Assembly (NCBI RefSeq): GCF_000003815.2
Contig: NC_049980.1
Location: forward strand, 32,823,212 to 32,887,211
Length of the DNA stretch: 64,000 nucleotides
Direction: 5' to 3'
Origin: Branchiostoma floridae
Taxonomy: Eukaryota; Chordata; Leptocardii; Amphioxiformes; Branchiostomatidae
Below, one piece after another: positions 10,333-22,300 of the stretch. Numbering within the stretch: the first letter of the stretch is position 1; each line of letters opens with the position of its first letter. Both the position numbers and the translations under genes were made by a program. Below the pieces are notes generated by a model, which was given only the letters and a program-made list of their open reading frames with translations, did no database searches and had not been told where the DNA came from.

Positions 10333-13300
10333 GTAAGTCTCCTTCTCTTCTTCTTCTACTGCTTAGGACCTGTACAGGGACTATTAATGAATGAAGACCT
10401 TTATTGTACAATTTTGCCCAACCGAGCTAAGTACAGATCACAACAAGTCATGAAAGTACGAGGGTAAGTCAGAAAGTAATGCAAGTGGTTTCATAACAGA
10501 CTCGTTTTTTAATCAATTGAGTTTAAATTTGGCATAAAGGTAGAGATATATGTCCTCTTGAGATTGAACGTTTTAAATTTGGTCTTTATCATTTTATGAG
10601 CAACTGAGTTGATTTCAAGATGGACACACCCTTGGTAGCTTGTCAGACTATCGATTCCTCTAAATCTGACCCACTGAAAATCACTGTAGGAGGTTGAAAT
10701 TATATATGTATGATAACAAATGTCTCTATAGGTTGCGTACCAATTTTCATTTCTAAACTCGTAATGGTTCTTTATTTACAGCTGCTAGGATGCAGTAAGT
10801 TGTGTTATAGAGCTGTTGAATTTATACACGAATTCGTGAGTTGTTGGTTAAAAGACTACTTTTCCATTTACCAAAAGAAACGAAACTTTACACAGTTATT
10901 AACTGTTTAAAGACTAAAAAGTCTGCTAAGTTTCATTTCTCTTTGTTAATGAAAAAGTAGGCTACAGAAAGTTTTAATCATAACACTGCAGATCTCATGA
11001 CCCTGAAGACCGCGTATACCTCACTCTACACCAGCAACGAAAAAAGAAATACTGCTCGGATTTCAGTGTTGAAAATAAGCGTGTGGCTTATAGAGAAATG
11101 CAGCTCATTGCATGTGCTGGCTTAGTCTCCTACAACAACAAAAATTGGTTTAGGGAAATTCTTAATTGTACGTTAATTGGACCCCACTTTTCATTTGACG
11201 AGATACCAAGGGTGTGGTCACCTTGAAAGCAGCTCAGTCACTCATAAAACAATGAGCAACAAATTTAGATGTTTCAATCTCAAGAGGAGAGATGTCTTAA
11301 CCTTTGTGCCAAATTTCAACTCATTCGATCAAAGAAAGACTCTGTTATGAAACCACTTGCATTACTTTCTGACTCACCCTCGTATCACAAATCTAGTCTA
11401 ACACAAAAGTTCAGCTTCTTCTCGCTTCTTGGCAATAGTGAAAATGTAGGACTGTATGGGTTTCGCTATTGTCGGTTTGTCAAAACGCATGAGAAATATA
11501 AACTTGTCAGTGCAACTCATGTGTCTAAAATGAGGGAATCTACTTTCTATATAACTAAATAGAGTACTTCTATCATTGGCATACATATCACAATCAACAG
11601 TGATCATGAAGTGCACTTCATCTTCTACCATGTTTGAGGTACAAAATTGGCACTGACTCTTTGTTCTAGAGACGTGCGGTTGTGCCTTACTGATTCAATT
11701 CACAGTCGGTGGCAACTATTAGCTGTTGACACTTAGGCATCTGTCCATCTTGAAAGATGTTGGTAGCACTCATGTGATTGGTGCAAATAAACAAAGGGAA
11801 AAGGGTAACGACGTCGAAAGTAAGGCTGGACAGAAGAGATTGGCTGTAGTAGCCCACATTGACCACAGCTGAAAGACAGACAGAGAAAGAAAGAACCTTT
11901 AAAGTTTCATTTAAAACTTCCTTGGTTCACAACCTTATAACATCAAAGGTTTCATGCACCACTCACCTGTGAAAGAAAGTTTCATGAATTATGGAACAAA
12001 CTACAAACTGATGAAAAAATCATTGCAGGTCTTTATTTTTCACTTCAATTAAAGCTGGTAACAAAAAAAAAACATATACACTAAAAATGTACCCAGTACA
12101 GAACTACATGAGATACATTATGAAACAAACTGACTAAGATAAAAGTTAACTCTGCTATATTATCTCGTGTGTTCTGTGCAACCAAACTGTTCTTTCACCG
12201 ATCACTACAAAATGTATCTCTACTGCCTCCTTCACATTTTGCCTAATGTCAGTTACAAATGAATATTTTGATAATGTCATTATGATGCTACTATTGTATA
12301 TAATATTGTATAGTCTAATGTTCTTCCATGTATGTGTTTTTATGTGCAGTAGGGCAGCCTTCAGAGGTGCATTTTGCACCTGTTTTGACACTTTTGGTGG
12401 CAGTGTCAACATGTTGCACCAATCTGGATCTGACCCGGGATATCTCCCTGTAATGTCATCAAAGGTTGCTCCTCACATCTACCCAGGCAGTTATTACACT
12501 CACCTCCTGAACTTTGGGTCGCCAGGCCGCAGCTTTCTGCTCCAGTGGGCCGGGTCGCAAAGCGAACAGTTTATACAGACAGCACGTCAGACTGGTGTTG
12601 CTGTTTATTTCTGCCTCTTTGTTTACATGTTTGTTTGTTGACTTATTACACTCGCCTCCTGAACTTTGGGTCGCCAGGCCGCAGCTTTCAGCTCCAATGG
12701 GCCGGTCGCAAAGAGAACAGTTTATACAGAGAGCACGTCAGACTCGTGTTAGTGTTTATTTCTGCTTCTTTGTTTACATGTTTGTTTGTCTGTTTACATG
12801 TTTTTACACTTTGCCAATTTGTGAGAAGCTCAAATCGGCCTGCTGGTCACTTATCCTTGAGGTCATAATTGCATTGGTAAGTTCAGACAAAATATTGCAA
12901 AGATACAGATAGCAAGATTCAAGATCATTTTCTTCACTTGTATTTTGATTAGCATTAGCTTAGTTAAGTGGAGGATGGCTTTGTACAAGCCTTGCAGGAT
13001 TCTCCCTCCTCCTGCACTTTTATGTAATTTTTTATACTTTATTGTTATTTTTTTGTGTGCAAAATAAACAAACAAACAAAGTCATAAACTGAATTTATCT
13101 ACATCGATTTGCATTTTACAGAAACAGACAGAAACACATGACAGGGTGAAAGTTGGCATGTGGCCTGTGTCCATTTGTTGTGGTCATTTCTGTCACTAGA
13201 TTAACAATCTTTATGTACAAGTTCATCTTCTAACATAATGAGATGGCTGACATACATTGTATGGACAAGCCTTTTAGTATTATAAAAACAATGTGTGATT

Positions 13301-16300
13301 GGAAGAAACAAAAGCCGGATTCAAGTCCAAAGAATAGCACCGCACAAAGGTTCCCCGTTCCCTGCTCTGCAACGACAGTGTTTGTGATGTAAAGATATTC
13401 AGAATTGGGCAACTTTAATATTACATTTTTATGTGAAATTCTTAGTAACTACAGCTTTTGACTGTGACACAATTGAAACATGTGTGATTGGACTATAGGA
13501 AAGTGGGATTCAAGTCCAGAGAATAGCACCATACAAAGTATCCCCGATTGCCTGCAGTGTGTTTCCGAGTCATTCTGTTGATGTAAAAATATACAGAAGT
13601 GTTGTCGCAGCCTCCCCAGTGACCTGACTCCTTGCTGCCGGAGTGGTGACCTCTCATGACATATTCATCGCCTGCCTTCACAACATGTACCTGGGGGCGC
13701 TGACCTTAACAAATCCACCCATGATTATGATATTTTTCTGACACATCTGGATTGGTGCCTTCGCTTGTGGGCAATTACTTTTCTTATGCATTTTTATGGC
13801 GGAATTTTGAGTAACTTAGTCGGCAGCAAGACCTTTGACTGTGACACTATTGATGTTTCTGTTTTGTCCAAACTTGCGGCTAATGTCGTTTTAACAAGGA
13901 ATGTGATACACTCGTCTCCTAGGAGCCTTGTCCATAAAGACCAGTTGCCGTGCCATCTACATTTTTGAGCAATGATATTAAATTTGACAATAAGATACGC
14001 ATATCAATTCTTTATAAGATTATATAAGATTATTTTTTTTAAATTTTGAGAGTTTCTAAAACATGTTGACTTCTTCTTCTTCTTCGTTGACTCATTGAAA
14101 ATCAAATCAAATCAACACATTGTAAGAGGAAAGTTGGATGACTTTTATATTGATTTATGTCATTATCTTCAGTCTTATGCCCTTTACCCTGATGTTTGTT
14201 TTATTTGAGATTTATCTGAGATTTTAAAGCGCATCCACAGAATTCAGCTTGCTTCTGTAGCAAACCCTAGGTCTCAGTACTGCATGTACTGCTGACAGTG
14301 CGTGATTGTGATAATTTCAGCGGCCTTCTGGGCGCACAATCAGGCTCTTTGACCTGTACAAAACAATGAATGTCTTTCCAGACCAAAGGTCACTTTTAGT
14401 TAAAAAGTCGGGTAATTATTTCAGAGTCCCTGTGGACTGCCAGGAGACGAATTATGTTCTTTACTGCAGCGGGCATCAAAGCCTGTTCCCAAACCAGGCA
14501 GGGCAAACGGTGCCCCGGCTGACCTCTCTGCATGTGTGCACAGGTCGGCAGGCTTCAGCACAGCAGGGCCGCAAATCTGCCTAACTGGTGGGCTTTCTGT
14601 GCAGCCAGTGCTTTACAATCCGATGTGTGCGCGCAAGAAAATGGATCAGTCCCGGGTAACGATTGGACAAGAAAGCAGGCTCAGGGACAAAAAGGGAATC
14701 TTTCTTTCTTTATTCTTTATTTCAAGTATAAAAAAAACAGAAGATCACGCATACATACATATACATTAAAAACATCTATCTGTACAATAGGCCATAGCAG
14801 TTGCTGAAAAAGGTGTTTCTATAGTACATGTCTGAAGTCAACAAGTGCTTGACAATAGAATTATGGGAGGACATTAATCTTTGTAAGAAAGAATCCACAT
14901 GACGAAATTGGGGAGGGATCAATATAGAAAACAACAGGAGAAATCAACTCATTTGCATCAACATCTTAACTTGTCTTAGCCTTGTTTCCTTTGGACTACG
15001 AGGGGCGTTCAATAAGTAATAACTCTGACTCATTTCCCATAGCAGGAGATTAATGAAACTTGGCACAGTTATTAGTCTTTCTCTTCATAGGAACCACACA
15101 GAGTTATGCATTTCTCACATCGTTTGATGCAGCTCTGGACACCGTTTTTGTAGGACACCCCAGGTTGGTCCTCCAACAGATGCCTCATCAATGGCAGAAG
15201 AGGAACGACCAGGTCTGGGAACTGTTTCCACAGACTTCCGGCCATGTTTGAATTCAGGATGCCAGCGTTTTACAAAGTTATATGATGGGGCATCATCACC
15301 ATAAGTTTCTTTCATTTCATCAAAAGTCTCCTTTGGTGTGCGTCCTTTCAAATACAAAAACCGGATCACTGCGCGACACTCAACTGGCTCCATGTCACAC
15401 CTGGTCCATTTCACACCTAACTCAGTTCACCAGTAATTCAGAAACCACAATTAGTTCAGAGCTCTTTTTTGCAACATAAACTATAAAGATATAAATCATT
15501 ACACATGCAAAATTTCATCTAGATCAGACAACTGAAAGTGGGTCAGAGTTATTACTTATTGAACGCCCCTCATACTAAAAATTTGTCCTCTTCTCCTTTT
15601 TGCACATTAATTCATGGTTAGGATAAACCTGTTCTACAACTTTAGCATGTCAATTCACAGCTACGATATAGGAACTCTTCCAGCAAGATTTCTCCAGTGT
15701 CACTGACAAAAGACACCAGATGGCTGTCTAAAATGTCTGACCGTTTCCAAAATCATATCCAGTTGCTCGAGTAACTGCTTTTTAGCAGATCAATGTATAA
15801 TATAGAATTTCCACTGGACACACAAGTTCTAAAGTTTACAATCTGAAACATGAGAGAAAGTTAATCAGTCTACAGCTATAGAGATTTGTCAAGGAAGTAC
15901 GCTTAAGGATTGAGCTGAAAGTGAATATATTTACAAGACAACTTAGCAGAATAACACAGAATAGGGGAGGGATTGATGTGGAAAGAAAACATTGGACAGG
16001 AAAGTTTGTCACACGAAATATGATTGTAACAAATGATAGGACAAGTGGTAAAGATTTAACAAGAAAGAGGTGTTGAGGAATCGACTAGAAGGGAATATAC
16101 ATGCCTACATCATGACGCAACTTGAAGGAAGATGCATAAAGAAAGGAAATTTTTATTGGATGGGAAGGTTCAAAATGTCTTTATGATGATAAAGTATATA
16201 GTATTATACAAGGTCTCCTGAGGTAAGATTGTCAATTTAGAAATTCTTTTTTTTTTTATGTGTATAAATTATTGTGTGTATAGTTTATGTTCTCATGTTT

Positions 16301-19300
16301 GTATGGCTTCTTCTATGGGCTGTATACCTGAAATAAAGAAACTCATACTTGATAAGATTTGACATTCAGTAACAGAATCTTAAGAGAATCTACAAGACAA
16401 CTTTCATGACACAGAATCAAAGCAGAAAGTAAACTTCCTTTGGACAGGAAAGTTCCAAATGTATTTTTACTTCTCCCTAAAAAACGTGTACAATCTGAAA
16501 CAGATGCATGTCACAAAGCACGTTTGTCTCTGCCGTCCCATTCCGCCAGTACGATATGAGCGATACGCTTGCCTTCCCGCGTATATAACCAGCACACCTA
16601 AGATGGCTCGATATCAAAATTTGGCAGGATCGCAGAGGTCAAGCTCGCCATTATGTCCACACTGGGAGCGACTAGCGCCCGGAATGTCCTCCCCGGTCCG
16701 CGTTCTATCTGGATAATCTCGCCACACTCATTCGATCTCCGCAGTGCCCGTCTTTATGGACACACAGGGATACTGACCGGCAGCTCTAACGGCAAGGAGA
16801 CATGATTGGCAGGAAGGCGCACGTATGTTGACTAGAGAGGGTCGCGACCCCTGCTGCCAAAGTTATCAAGGGTTCCTCCATCAAGGGGTGCTAAGGCCAA
16901 TATGTTCTGACTGCCCAATGACAAGGTGTCAGGGTGCTCAGGGCTCTGTATAGGGTTAGCTGGGTGCCCTTTTTTTGTCCAGTCATACCTCCAGATACCG
17001 TTGTCTGTTTTGGCCAAAGTAATTTCTAGTGCTACTACTAGTATGTAAAGTGAAGTTTATTTGCAAGTTCATGCCCGAGGGCTAATAGCAAGCACATGGT
17101 ATAAACATAGGGGATATACAAGTGACAATGAACAGTGAACTTTAATACTAGTGTTGGCTTTCTCTAAACAGGTTAGGTTTGACTTCTTTTTTGGAATCAG
17201 AGGAAGACGAAAAGCCCCACCTTTATTTATGTATAAACGTGTCTGTAGTATGAAAAGCACTGGAACATAGCAACCAAAATGTCAGTACTGTGGACAGGTG
17301 CCGCTTAGGTAACATTATGACAAGGAAAGAAAGGCTTCAACAATGACCTACAGGTGCTAGAATGTTGTCGTTGTTTGTTTTCACCAATTCTGTTAACAGT
17401 TAACCACGTGATAAAGGGTACAATGTATGGCAGACAACAACAACATCAATTCTCGAAGACTAATTGTGTATGACATCAACTGGACTTAGTAACTAGGATG
17501 GAGCGCTTACCACTACTAATGTTTTGTATGCAGGGGTATAGACATTGGTAAGTATATGATATTATGGAAAACACTGGAAAATTGTAGCCCAGGTTTCAGT
17601 ACCAAGGAGAGATATTACCTTGCTCGGAAGACCATTATAACACAGATAAAAGTAAACTTCAGAAGTCCCTCCTGGAATGCATGAAAGATTTTTTAAGAAT
17701 TAACTTGAAGTTGTTGTGTGCTGATGTTAAGAGGAGGTATTTTAGTCTGTACATCAAATCTTGTTGAGTTGGTCTCCAAGTTTTAGCCTGGACTAAGTGG
17801 TACACGTTATGAGAGGAGGTGGTAATAAGTATCAGTGGCGGTGTGATGCGACTGGAAATTCTTGCCTTCTGGCCAAATTACCTGAAATACGACCTTTCTG
17901 GAGTCGAGTCACTCGGATCAATAAGGCGGCGGGTCGTAAATCTGACTGCCCAGTGACCGTAAGCACCTGGCAGGGTCCCGGGGAGCAATGGGCAGTGTAA
18001 TGGCACCATAATCAGAGCCGCTCCTGGCCATAATGCAGGCAGATGGAGGTGACCTGTTATTGATGGCGCTGACCGATGACCCCTTTAATGTACGGGCCAT
18101 GTCGCCGGGGCTGCCCGGCCGTGCCGCAATCCGCCGNNNNNNNNNNNNNNNNNNNNNNNNNNNNNNNNNNNNNNNNNNNNNNNNNNNNNNNNNNNNNNNN
18201 NNNNNNNNNNNNNNNNNNNNNNNNNNNNNNNNNNNNCAGGGGGATCGGTGCACACCTCCCCTCGGTGTGTCAGACATGCATACTGTAGCAGTGCGGACAG
18301 GTGGGCAGGGGCATCGGTGCACACCTCCACTCCGTGTGTCAGACATGCATACTGTAGCAGTGCGGACAGGTGGGCAGGGGCATCGGTGCACACCTCCACT
18401 CCGTGTGTCAGACATGCATACTGTAGCAGTGCGGACAGGTGGGCAGGGGCATCGGTGCACACCTCCACTCCGTGTGTCAGACATGCATACTGTAGCAGTG
18501 CGGACAGGTGGGCAGGGGCATCGGTGCACACCTCCACTCCGTGTGTCAGACATGCATACTGTAGCAGTGCGGACAGGTGGGCAGGGGCATCGGTGCACAC
18601 CTCCACTCCGTGTGTCAGACATGCATACTGTAGCAGTGCGGACAGGTGGGCAGGGGCATCGGTGCACACCTCCACTCCGTGTGTCAGACATGCATACTGT
18701 AGCAGTGCGGACAGGTGGGCAGGGGCATCGGTGCACACCTCCACTCCGTGTGTCAGACATGCATACTGTAGCAGTGCGGACAGGTGGGCAGGGGCATCGG
18801 TGCACACCTCCACTCCGTGTGTCAGACATGCATACTGTAGCAGTGCGGACAGGTGGGCAGGGGCATTGGTGCACACCTCCACTCCGTGTGTCAGACATGC
18901 ATACTGTAGCACTGCAGACAGGTGGGCAGGGGCATTGGTGCACACCTCCACTCCGTGTGTCAGACATGCATACTGTAGCACTGCGGACAGGTGGGCAGGG
19001 GCATTGGTGCGAAACCTGTGAAGACCACTCCCCCGCCAGCCCTGTTGTTCTTAAACTGGTCATCCACTTGCATGCCTTTTGAAGGCAAAGTCTCCCTCCC
19101 AATAAATGTGAAGTTTGTGGCCAAACCAGTTGATTTGTTGGTTTTTAGGACATTTTTATGTAGAATCTCAAAAGAGGACACAATGAAAATAGAGGGCTGG
19201 AAGGAAAACTTCACTCTGTTCATTCCTGAAACTGTGTTCATCAAGGTGCAGACTTTCACTCAAGTGTGTCAGACTGTAGCACTCTGCACAAGTGAACAGG

Positions 19301-22300
19301 GGAATCAGTGCGGAGCCTGTGAAGATCGCTCCCCTGTCAACCCTGTTGTTCTTAAACTGGTCATCACTGGCTTTCTGAAGTCATATCCTCCCTCCAAATA
19401 AATGTGAAGTTTGTGGCCAAACCATTTGATTTGTCATTTTTATGTAGAATCTTAACAAGAGGACACAACGAAAACAGGGCTGGGAGGACAACTTGTATTT
19501 CACTCAACCTGTTCTTTCCTGAAGTATACATCGAGGTGCAGACCTCCACTCATTGTATCAGACATGCATACTGTAGCACAGTTGAACAGGAGCAACGGGG
19601 CGAAGTCCGCTGCCCTGTCAGTCCTGCCATTGCTGAACTGGTCAGCACTGGCCTTTTCAAGTCAAAGCCTCCCTCCCAATAGATGTGTAGACAAACTGTT
19701 TGCTTTGTTGGTTTTCAGACATTTTTATGTAAACTTTCTGCAGTCACGGCCTCCCTCCATGAAATCTGCACTATTTCAGGACTGAACAGAGTGAAGTTTT
19801 CCTCCCAGCCCTCTGACATTATTTGGTGGTCACGTCAGTTGATTAAGGAATTAAGGAATGGGTTCTTGAGTGCTCATTCGAACAGGTGTTTCGACACCTA
19901 TTCGAATACAGTGATCAGTAATAACCATTTCAAGTTTCTTGGGTAGCAGAAGCGAACATAGGAGCGAACTACTATCCGATAGGGATCAACCAGCACCCTC
20001 GTCCAAAATTTGGACGAGAATTGAATATTCCAGATGTTAGAGATGTCCAAGATCCCAGACGGAATAGCAGAGAAACGACTGTATAATAATCATCAGAACA
20101 AACTACTATACGGATGGTAACGTAACCCAGGCTAGATAGGATAGGCCACTCCAGTTTCTTATTGAAAAAAATGATAAATGAAAAATTCACGGGTCTTAGT
20201 GGCAAGTGTGCACTGGCAGCACCAAATCTGTAGGTGTTTTTTGGCACTTTTAGACAGATTTGCCGTGAGGCTCGGTGGGCGTCACTCCACCGTCATGGGG
20301 GCAGGGGCATGGCGAGTATCGAACTCAGGACCCACTGATTTTGATTCCGACGCTCTAGCCGTTGCGCCACACAGACAGGACCTACTGATTCTGATTCCAA
20401 TGCTCTAGCCGCTGCGCCTCACAGACACCCCCATCTAGTTTCTTATTGATGGTGTGTAATGGTAGATGACAGGCTGATGTTTCCTTACATCTATCAACCA
20501 GCAGCTTGTTTTCAGTAAAGAGTCTTTTCCTGGGATGTTTGGAGATTGATGGTTCTGTGTTAGAGTAGGGCCATCTTGATAGGTGACCCGCAGGACAAGC
20601 AGAGGGTTAGATGTCAATATGCTGATTGGTTTACTGCAGTCCATCACGTCTCAAGGTTGGAAATACTGGGTGCATAGTGTATGTACTTTTGTGGACCTGT
20701 GCACCTAAACTGTGGTACATGCAAAGATGTCATTGTACACTTAAGTATACTGAGGGTGTGTCTAGTATACTAGCATTTTCTTGACGTCTAAGTGTCAGAA
20801 AAAATAGTTAAATCCTTTGTTATATTACTTTGTTGAAAAACATTCACGAAATTCCAGATTAAAGGAGGCAGTAATGTTTAGACATTCTACTTCGTTTTAT
20901 GTTGTGTACTTCGTATCTGGCGCTTGGGTTCCTGCAATCGTAGTGGTCCCAACTTCTGCCTGGTTGCTTTATTTAATGTATTAGCCTCCCTGTTGGGCCA
21001 GTCTGACATGGCGTGGCCTGTTGGCCGTCCCCCATGCATCATCGCCGGCGTCTTCCATGTGTTTCCTGTCATCGCTGTGCCAGGAAAGTCAATAACGACA
21101 GCTTGATGCGTCCGAAGGCCACGACGTGGTCCATGTCTCTATTGATCTGATGTGCCGTGGGGACACATCCCGGGCAAAATGGGTCACAGTTCGTCTTGTC
21201 ACTAACTGAACTCTAAGGTGAAAGTTTAGAGACCTCTGGTAAGGTATATGAAAGTGGAAGATGGTACTTGGCTGTTGCATTTTTGAGTGAATACAAAAAA
21301 GGTACAGTTGAAACATCACTTTAGACAAGATTCTTAATTATCCAAGGGAGCATCAAAAAGTGGTCACATATAGGAGAGATGGTCCTTGTGTACACTTTAG
21401 AGGTGGTCACTTCTGCTTTCCGTCATCTCTGTGCCAGAAAAGTCAATAACGACAGGTTGATTCCTCCCATGGCCAGTCGTGGTCCATGTCTCTATTGATC
21501 TGCCCTGCCGTGGGGACACATCCCCGGCAAAATGGGTCGCAGTTCGTCTTGTTACTCGCAGAACTCTAAAGGTGCCTTTTGCTGTGGTTTATGAAAGTGG
21601 AGGATGGTACTTGGCTGTTGCATTTTTGAGTGAACACAAAGAAGGTACAGTTCAAACATGTGGCTTGCACATTGGAGGCACAACAGTTGCGCTGTTGATC
21701 CGTGTGACTAGCCCCGGATTGATCCCACTAAGTTGTCATTAACCCGATCAACAAGGGTCATTCTCACATCACCCTTTGCTCCGGGGTCTCCCCGTCATCG
21801 ATGAACAATCCTGGCTCGACCAGGCAGAGTACGACCCGGCGTAGATCGACATGTTCTGGAGGACCGATAATCAGCTGCAGCTTTCTTCCGCTTGTTGTGT
21901 CCAGATCAGAACGCAATGAACAATCAGGATCAATGGTTACAACTTTCTGTAAACAAGCAAGGTTTGCTAGCTCACCACCACCACCACCCCCCTTGGACTT
22001 AAGATCGCAGACCACAGTATTTTTCTGCGATCTCCAGAACTCAGTGAATGGCCAATCAAATTCCATTCCATTTCTTCTGATGAAAAGATGTATTCCCTTT
22101 ACTTTTATGTCATACAGGACAATGCGCATGGCACATCGTGTCCTGGACTGCAATAGCATAGAAGTATGAGGTGTAGTACCTCTTTTAGTTGTTTTGTAAG
22201 GCCACACCAATTTTATTCTTGCTTCTCGGATTCGCCTGTCCATTTTTTTTATTGAAAAAAAAAAATTTAGTCCTGAGAAAAAATAATACAGGTTGTGCTA

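Noticed and set aside
17918-19102. Long open frames of 250-390 codons on both strands
   Set aside because: They run through a 69-bp tandem repeat (a multiple of three) and an N gap; simultaneous openness on both strands is a consequence of the repeat, not of coding.
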